Translations under genes and position numbers: made by a program | The notes under the pieces: model-generated | Seen by the model: the letters and a program-made list of their open reading frames with translations, nothing else | The model's database searches: none | What the model was told of the DNA's origin: nothing | Part shown: positions 57,156-64,000 of the stretch, piece after piece | Position numbering within the stretch: position 1 is the first letter of the stretch | How the letters are laid out: each line of letters starts with the position of its first letter | NCBI GenBank assembly: GCA_029237695.1 | Contig: CM055280.1 | Coordinates: 36,602,508-36,666,507 of the forward strand | Reading direction: 5' to 3' | Length of the DNA stretch: 64,000 bases | DNA from: Conchocele bisecta | Taxonomy: Eukaryota > Mollusca > Bivalvia > Lucinida > Thyasiridae

Positions 57156-57780
57156 AACTATGAGACACGTCATGTGATTTGTAATTTTATTACACTCTTG
57201 CCAGTTATTTGAATGGTTTTCGCTGTGAGAAAAAATCCGTAATAAACTCCTTACAAATAATACACCGTGAAGAGAACACCCGTAATTGCACCCTCTTTTA
57301 TTACAGTCAAAATAAAGTTTCCAAATATGCACTCAAATATATCTAGTTTATAGAAACAGCTGCGTAATTTGGATTTCACGTTTGACGTCACACAAATATT
57401 CATACGCAAAGCACAATTCTTTTGCTTACAGTCTCAAAAATATGCATATATATCCGCCGTGAAGTGTAATTAATTGGACATTCCATCGTAAATGTTTGAA
57501 TAGCAGAAATAATACACTCGTGTCCGTCGGCTTCCGTGCAAGCAACTCGTTCGCTACGCTCACTATTTGCTTACGCGGAAGCCGAAGCACACTCGTGTAT
57601 TATGTTCCGCTATTCCAAATGTACGATGGAATATCCTCTATATATTTCGCATGTACTCTGAACATTTTGTCAACTTTTGATTTTATTTATGAAAAATATT
57701 GTCAATTTTGTAAACGTATTTCATGAAATTATGCAGATGTCCGAAGGTACAAACTCACATGACGTGTCTCATATGAGACG
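57156..57780. repeat. ~620-bp inverted-repeat element with an inner hairpin
   Basis: ACTATGAGACACGTCATGTGA at the left and TCACATGACGTGTCTCATATGAG at the right are inverted. At 57483-57633 an inner palindrome (GGACATTCCATCGTAAATGTTTGAATAGC against CTATTCCAAATGTACGATGGAATATCC, plus ACACTCGTGT and CGGCTTCCGTGCAAGC arms) sits within it. Confidence 0.6.
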
Positions 57781-58238
57781 TTTATAAACTTAGAGCAAAC
57801 ATGACAGACACATTGCAAGTGCTAAATCAAAGGGACGACGATTTAAGGACATTCCCAACTTCTTTTTAGTTTTGAACTGTCTAGACAGTCTCACTGTCCC
57901 AACCTGAAATGTGCACACCCTACCTGTATGTTGGGTGTACTGATCAGCAGAAATCCCTGGCCAACACATTTAATTAAATGTAAGAACAGGTAACTAAACT
58001 CTGCTCATTAATCATTAATTATTTGACCATCATTTTAGTATTTATAATTTGCTAAATGTTAATATGAAAACGGGCGCCTCCTATATGACAAGCTTTGTCA
58101 GACGTTGTATTTGTTTAGTATTACCTGCGAGTATTGGTAGACGTAGATTATATGGAGGAAATAAAGATTATATACATATTATAGAAGGTGTTGAACATAT
58201 GATATGAAAAGGTGCACCACTAGTGCCATAGTTACATC
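57781..58238. other. Nothing recognised
   Basis: No repeat end, coding or RNA signal seen. Confidence 0.4.
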
Positions 58239-58240
58239 CT

Positions 58241-58575
58241 ACGGAGCCCCGCAGGGGACATGGATATTTTTTTATTAATTCGTTCCCACGAAATAATAAT
58301 TCGTTCCCTCAATTTAACAATTTGTTCCCTCGATATAACAATTCATTCCCACGAATTAAGAATTCGTTCCCTCAAATTAAGAATTCGTTCCAACGAAATG
58401 ACAATTCGTTCCCTCAATTTAACAATTCGTTCCCTCGAATTAACAATTCGTTCCCACGATATAACAATTCGTTCCCACGAATTAACAATTAGTTTCGGTG
58501 GGAACGAATTGTTAAATTGAGGGAACGAATTATTAATTCGTGGGAACGAATTGTTAAATTGAGGGAGCAAAATGT
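58241..58575 (+). mobile_element. Element end with 21-bp ATTCGTTCCC array, related terminus to the 48.4/61.5-kb elements
   Basis: The left end ACGGAGCCCCGCAGGGGACATGG aligns with ACGGGGCGCCAAGTGGGACATGG at 61546. It is followed by about 11 units of a 21-bp repeat (AATTCGTTCCCTCGAATTAAC and variants). After about 58496 the array inverts (GGGAACGAATTGTTAAATTGA), forming a hairpin. No matching right terminus was found within the window, so the copy may be truncated or rearranged. Confidence 0.65.
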
Positions 58576-58599
58576 TAATTGTTTCAACCAATCCAATCA

Positions 58600-58745
58600 T
58601 CAAAAATGATCTTCAGACTAGTCCATATGTGAAAATGGGGTGTTTTGGCTCTCAACAAAATATGAAAACGACTTGCAAAAAGTGCAGATCCTGATGAGAC
58701 GGCTCTTCACGAGTCGGCTCATCTGGATCTACACTGTTTGCCAAT
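58600..58745 (+). repeat. Dispersed repeat fragments
   Basis: TTCAGACTAGTCCATATGTGAAAA resembles 4425-4450. GTGCAGATCCTGATGAGACG...GATCTACACTGTTTGCCA is an internal piece of MITE family A. Confidence 0.45.
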
Positions 58746-59040
58746 ACCACTATACAGATCTGTAGTATTGAAATGGTTAAACTATTGTTTCTAATGGAAG
58801 TTCTTTCTAAAATTCCATGGTATGTACATTTCACAACAAAATAATAAGTTTTCTTTATTGGTACCCGTGCAGTGAAAATGTGCGAACATAGTTTTCCCAG
58901 ATCTGTATGCGCATCGCGCTGTCAGATCAGTCCCTACACAATTTGCCATTCAGTCACTGACGTTTTCACGACCGGTGGCCATATAGGAAATGGTATATAG
59001 CATGAACGTGGTAAATTATGTTTTATTATTTACAGAATAG

Positions 59041-60085
59041 ACAAATGCATGTATGAAATACGTGTAAGGAAACAGAAAGTATAAGATTTAGCCAAGCGTT
59101 AAAGTGTTGTGACGGACGGCCGGGACGGACGGACAAGGCTAACACTAAAACAAAAAGTCTCCGATTGAATGTCTGTCTATTTATCATTTAAATAAACATG
59201 TACTATTTATATTTTTGCAATGTTGAAAGCATATTTATAAACTGCCCACAATGGCACAGTAGATAACTATATCTGCAACAAACAGTCTCCGATTGAATGT
59301 ATGTTTGATTTTGCTATAACTGAAACTAGAAATGTGGCCTATCGGCCCACGAATGTCCCCACTGGGAGCCAAAGAAAACGAGGCATATTTTAAAACAAAC
59401 ACAGAGGACCAGAGAAGCATGGATCTGTTGTCACAGCATAATAGCAGACCTTCAGAGCAACGGGTGTGTGAAATATCAAGCAGATCCATGCAAGGAAACA
59501 GACATTATAAGACACTTACCAGAGTTTCCAACACACCAAGTATGTGACATTGATCTTGGGCTTAGCGGGGGTGGGACGATAGTGGATTTGTCACAGGTTG
59601 GTAGAGGATCATTAGAGCAATGCGCGTGTGAAATATCAACCAGATCCATGCAAGGAAACAGACAAAATAAGACATTTACCCGAACGTTAAGGTTTCAAAC
59701 GCACCAAGTATGTGACATTGACACTGGGCTTAGCGGGGGCGGGACAAATGCGGATTTGTCACAGGGCGGCAGGGGACCTTTGGGGTAATGCGTGTGTAAA
59801 ATGTGAAGCAGATCAGAGCAAGGAAACAGAAATTGCAAGCCATTTACCCGAGCGTCAAGGTTTCGAACGCACCAAGTCTGTGACATTGACAATGGGCTTA
59901 GCGGGGGCGGGACGAATATTGATTTGTCACAGGGCGGTAGAGTACCATTGGAGCACTGCGTGTGTGAAATGTGAAGCAGATCCGAGCAAGGAAACATAAA
60001 TTATAAGCCATTTACCCGAGCGTTAAGGTTTCGGGACGTACGGACGGACCCTCACCATTCGGTGGCGGGGGCATAAATATAGTTC
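59041..60085 (+). mobile_element. Pearl-like array 3 (~170-180-bp monomers)
   Basis: Units contain GGGCTTAGCGGGGGnGGGAC, GGATTTGTCACAGG, GTGTGTGAAATnTnAAnCAGATCC and GCAAGGAAACAGAnATTATAAG, starting roughly at 59400, 59560, 59720 and 59890. GGAC tracts lie at 59110-59140 and 60038-60050. The right end is CTCACCATTCGGTGGCGGGGGCATAAATA. Its monomers are diverged relatives of those at 39744-40994. Confidence 0.7.
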
Positions 60086-60600
60086 TCTTTTCAAACTCAC
60101 ACAGTATGATTTTATTATAATCGTTTTATTGGTGTTATAAATGCTACTTCAGTCACAGAATAGCGAACAGAGTAGGTCCCATCATTGAGTCGTAATTATG
60201 TATGTGTAGGGTATGAATACATAACATATATATCAGAATATAAAATTAATTTCATGTATTTATTCATTCTGTCCAGAAATATATAAAATATGTTATTGTT
60301 TACCCTAGTTTCTTGTCCAATGAAAGAACAGCATTTCGTCTCAATTGCATATTGCGACACTTTCGCCAATATCTATTAATGTAATCAATAATTGTTCAGC
60401 CGTTATATTTAGAACTGATGTTACGTTTTGTTGTCATCAGTTCACCTGTTCACGAGACGCAAATGCTTAAGCATATTACCGCCCACATACGCGCTCACTT
60501 CGTGTCACACTGTCAATGACATAGTTTACTAGTATTGCGATTCGAAATCACGTTTAGTGGCGCAGCTTCGCGAGTAGGCTGGTAAAAAATAAGTACGTTA
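60086..60600. other. Nothing recognised
   Basis: No feature seen. Confidence 0.4.
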
Positions 60601-60602
60601 TA

Positions 60603-60900
60603 GTTCACATATTTAATTTTTACTAAATTATTTTCTCGCTCGCAAGCGCTCGCTACGAAATTAATTATTAACAATTCAATATATGAACTATAACTATTAG
60701 TTAAATTGTCCGCGACAACAATTGGACAGGTACATGAGGTTTATTTCAATGGGCAATGTTTTATGTCACAGGTCCGACTCTTTCACATGTGAAGCATTTT
60801 GTGAAGTTATTTTTCACATATTGAATTTTTAATACGTTAATTTCTCGCTCGCTAGCTACGAAACTAATTTATTAAAAATTGAATATATGAACTATAACTA
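60603..60900. repeat. Two MITE family D hairpins in tandem
   Basis: ATAGTTCACATATTTAATTTTTA is mirrored by CAATTCAATATATGAACTATAAC (60601-60690). TTTTTCACATATTGAATTTTTAA is mirrored by TTAAAAATTGAATATATGAACTAT (60808-60895). Both loops carry CTCGCTCGC...GCTACGAAA. Confidence 0.7.
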
Positions 60901-61545
60901 TTACCTATGTTTCTGTTTTGTCCACCGAGATTATTGAAAAAAGTCAGAGCCTGGAAACTTCTGGTGACGCATTTAATTAGTATAAATAATTAAAAAAATA
61001 TTAAAGAAATTAAAATATATTTTTGTATTTCTTGTAATGATAGAATTTGATAATATTAAATGAATGCTGAAAACCGCATGCAAAAAATGCCAAATACTTC
61101 CAAAGTTACAAAGTTTTGAAAGTTTTAATTAGCTGAAATATGCGCGTTCCACTATGACATCATCAATGATCAATTATTTTTAAAATTATTTATATTTACT
61201 CTAATTTATTTTTCCTGATTATTTAACATGGAATTAATAATGTGTTATCAAATAAAAGGAAAACAATGTAAAAACAAACTATTTTTATTTTCATTCATTT
61301 TTTTCATTGTAATTTTTAGAATAGGGATGGGAAATATTTGCATAAATTTGCATAAAATTTACAAATATGGAAACTTGCATAACTTTTGATCAGATTAAAA
61401 TGTTTGGATGGCGTGGTGAATTGGTTTGTGGTTTGAATTGCCATTATCTATACGGTTTACAAAACATATTTTGACATAAATTTATTTTTTTCTATTTACT
61501 TCCCTTTTAAGCAACAAAGCGGTTTTCTCGGTCAGGTCAACAGCT
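60901..61545. other. AT-rich, no gene
   Basis: 61085-61250 is a diverged relative of 47650-48010. Nothing else is seen up to the element at 61546. Confidence 0.4.
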
Positions 61546-63240
61546 ACGGGGCGCCAAGTGGGACATGGCTCAATTTTGTCAACAAAATTAATTTTTGTGC
61601 CACAAAATTCAATTCTGTGTCACAAAATTCACTTTTGTGCCACAGAATTCAATTCTGTGTCACAGAATTCAATTCTGTGTCACAAAATTCAATTCTGTGC
61701 CACAGAATTCAATTCTGTGTCACAAAATTCACTTGTGTGCCACAGAATTCAATTCTGTGTCACAAAATTCACTTTTGTGCCACAAAATTCAATTCTGTGT
61801 AACAAAATTCAATTCTGTGCCACAGAATTCAATTCTGTGTCACAAAATTCACTTTTGTGCCACAAAATTCAATTCTGTGTCACAAAATTGAATCTGTCAA
61901 TTCTGCACACGCATGTAAGAAGGACTACCATTGGTCAGAAACTGCACTGGAGAAATGGGTCACGGTCGCCGATCTACACATTCAATGTCGATGATTCATT
62001 TCTCATTCTGCCGATGATTCATTTCTCATTCTGCCATTTTGCTTCAACTATCTCCAAACAGTCAAACGTTGACAAACCCATTCGTATTTAAACTCATTTG
62101 CGTTATAATTGTACACATAATTCATGTACATGTATATCTCCCGCGAGTACTGACGTCATGTATTGTGTATCGCAAGGTACATCTGCCCCAGTTAAATCAA
62201 TAATACACGCGCTGTGGCCTATGTTCTGACTGCTGTCTGTGTTTATAAACAGAATGTGTGTATTGGACCATTTGAGGAAACCATTTGTAGTATTTGTGTA
62301 GATACCATGGATACTAAGATGGTGTATACTGTAAATAATGCATGTAGACACATAGTTGCGAACACGTAACTTCGCAACTACTAGACACAGATACAATACC
62401 ATTTGTTTCACAAGGTTAGATCTACTGTTAGAATACGACGTCATCTAATGTAATTTTCGAGCATAAAACGTTACCTGATAAATAGAATACCAGGCTAGTG
62501 TATTTTAATATCAAGTTTATCAGGCTCGGCTCGGAAACGGTAGGAATTCCTCGGCAAGCCTCGGAATTCCTACGCGTTTCCTAGCTTTGCCTGATAAACT
62601 TGATATCAAAATACACTAGCCTGGTATTCTCTATATATGGGCATGCTTTCAGGTCTAGCTATGTCCCGGCTACTTTATGTTTGACCCTGTTTACATAATT
62701 GAGGGAAAATTCTGAATATTTTTCTTATTTCTCCTTCAAAGTATATATGCTTATATGGTGTGACCACTCATTTGTAATCATAATATAACCAAAATAACTG
62801 TCCATAAAGAAGTATAATATTGATATATTGGGTTATATTTTCGCATTGAAATATTTAAACCTGCAAGTGTACTCCACCATCTAGTAAAATGGACTAAGAC
62901 CGATCTCAACCAATCAACGTAGAGATGACAAAGACTATCCTACGCAAACTATTTTTTGTGGACAAAAATGAATTCTGTCCCACAAAACTGAATTTTCTTC
63001 ACAAAACTCAATTCTGTCTTACAAAATTGAATCCTTTATAACAAAAATGAATTTTGTATACGAAACGTATGCAGAATTGAATTTTGTGACACAGAATTGA
63101 ATTTTGTGACACAGAATTGACAGAATTGAATTTTGTGACACAGAATTGAATTTTGTGATACAGAATTGAATTTTGTGATTTTTAGTGTTACAAAACTCAA
63201 TTTTGTACACATAATTAACCTGTCCTGCATGGCGCCCCGT
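61546..63240 (-). mobile_element. Unclassified ~1.7-kb element with subterminal 20-bp palindromic arrays, copy 2 (inverted)
   Basis: The sequence is the reverse complement of 48427-50061 with few differences. The termini ACGGGGCGCCA and TGGCGCCCCGT are flanked by a perfect 7-bp direct repeat, AACAGCT (61539-61545 and 63241-63247), read as the target duplication. The 20-bp array is at 61570-61905 on one side and 62950-63215 on the other. The core includes the family C hairpin at 62480-62625. No transposase is seen; apparent ORFs through the arrays arise because the repeat lacks stops. Confidence 0.85.
62480..62625 (-). repeat. Hairpin repeat family C inside element copy 2
   Basis: CCAGGCTAGTGTATTTTAATATCAAG and CAGGCTCGGCTCGGAAACGG are mirrored by CCTGATAAACTTGATATCAAAATACACTAGCCTGG. 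It is collinear with 49050-49190. Confidence 0.75.
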
Positions 63241-63355
63241 AACAGCTGCCACATAAATGTAATGTAATGTCGACATTGTTGCGTTTACCGCTCACACCTT
63301 GCATTGTATTACATATATGTATTCGTTTCGTGATATGCGACTGTCATAACCAATA

Positions 63356-63515
63356 CAGTGGAACCTCTCTAAACCGAACACTAAGAAACATATGTGATCT
63401 TATTTTTCTTTGATTTCTTGGTTATTCATCTCAGGTGCTTGCATAGCACACAGCCATGGCTCAGAATTATCGAACGCCTTATTTATAGAGAAACCTCTCT
63501 AAAGAGGTTTCACTG
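63356..63515. repeat. Tc1/mariner-pogo-like MITE, TA flanked
   Basis: CAGTGGAACCTCTCTAAACC at the left and the inverted CAGTGAAACCTCTTTAGAGAGG at the right, with TA on each side. Relative of 38005-38196. Confidence 0.7.
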
Positions 63516-63519
63516 TACA

Positions 63520-64000
63520 TAAATGTATTCGTTTCATTATATGCGACTGTCATAACCAGTATAGTTTTATCTCCTTCTCAGCAATGATCATTTACGGTAT
63601 CGTTAATTGATTATGATTATGTAATCTTGTTTTGTCATCTGGTTCAAACTAAAGGTATTTGAAAATCAACGGCGTGCGTTGTGACTGAATTGCACAGATG
63701 AATAATTCATAGCGGTGATAGTAATCTGGATACACTTCTCTATTGATGTTTAGGAATGCAAGATGTCAGGCAAATAAAAAATGCAATGTAAACAAACAAA
63801 AACGGTCTAAATGCTTAATATTTGAGGAGTGTGACAGTCGTCTTTTTTGTACTATGCATTAAACCGTTGAAACCTATACTCTTAAACCAACGTTCAAAAC
63901 CAAGTGATTCTGAAGTCTTCACGGAGGTAACACTCTCAAATATAGGCCAATTTCGCAGGCAGGAAACTTAAATCATCCGTGTTTTAAACGCGAATACACA
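63520..64000. other. Nothing recognised
   Basis: No feature seen before the window ends. Confidence 0.4.

Noticed and set aside
61570..61905. CRISPR-like regular array
   Set aside because: Units are contiguous 20-bp tandem repeats without unique spacers, in a eukaryotic transposon end.
61558..62091. Long plus-strand open frame of 177 codons with a repetitive protein (and similar ones at 48334-48648, 49796-50042 and 63019-63276)
   Set aside because: It is read-through of the 20-bp palindromic array. The repeat has no stop in these frames, so all three frames stay open and produce a 20-residue periodic peptide. No coding evidence.

Overview
This is eukaryotic, AT-rich, repeat-dominated DNA, most likely from a bivalve mollusc. 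Three things point there: arrays of ~170-190 bp monomers capped by GGAC-type microsatellites (the architecture of the bivalve Pearl-type elements), tRNA-derived SINEs with the CAAGACA(A/C)TT motif, and retrotransposon tails containing TGTTGATAGGCCGTTAA. There is no operon, dense coding or other sign of bacterial or viral DNA. The species cannot be fixed from sequence alone.

The one host gene I can support is on the minus strand, 44379 to 5249. Six exons (44379-44312, 24451-24296, 23634-23517, 19696-19575, 14957-14883, 5511-5249) have consensus GT/AG borders and compatible phases. They join to a 266-residue protein with a signal peptide, two cadherin (EC) repeats and a C-terminal hydrophobic tail without a cytoplasmic domain, so it is predicted to be a small GPI-anchored cadherin-like surface protein. 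The frame holds everywhere except in the signal-peptide exon, where a run of seven A (minus strand) is one base too long; this is either an assembly indel or a real null allele. About 0.8 kb of coding sequence is spread over 39 kb, and intron 1 alone is 19.9 kb.

Layout: 0-5.2 kb, MITE and hairpin repeats, one of which forms the region just after the stop codon. 5.2-14.9 kb (intron 5), a 2.8-kb foldback transposon with ~810-bp inverted arms and a 5-bp target duplication, nested in another inverted-repeat element. 14.9-24.5 kb, exons 5 to 2 with small MITEs and a SINE. 24.5-44.3 kb (intron 1), stacked transposons, three Pearl-like arrays, and a dead LINE ORF split by one of those arrays. 44.4-64 kb, intergenic or upstream DNA with two inverted copies of an unclassified ~1.65-kb element whose ends carry arrays of a 20-bp near-palindrome, a further Pearl-like satellite array, and many MITEs.

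I see no convincing second protein gene, functional tRNA or rRNA gene, or CRISPR array. The most unusual items are the two-EC GPI-type cadherin gene with its homopolymer frameshift, the paired elements with palindromic subterminal arrays, and the foldback element with a reconstructable empty site.
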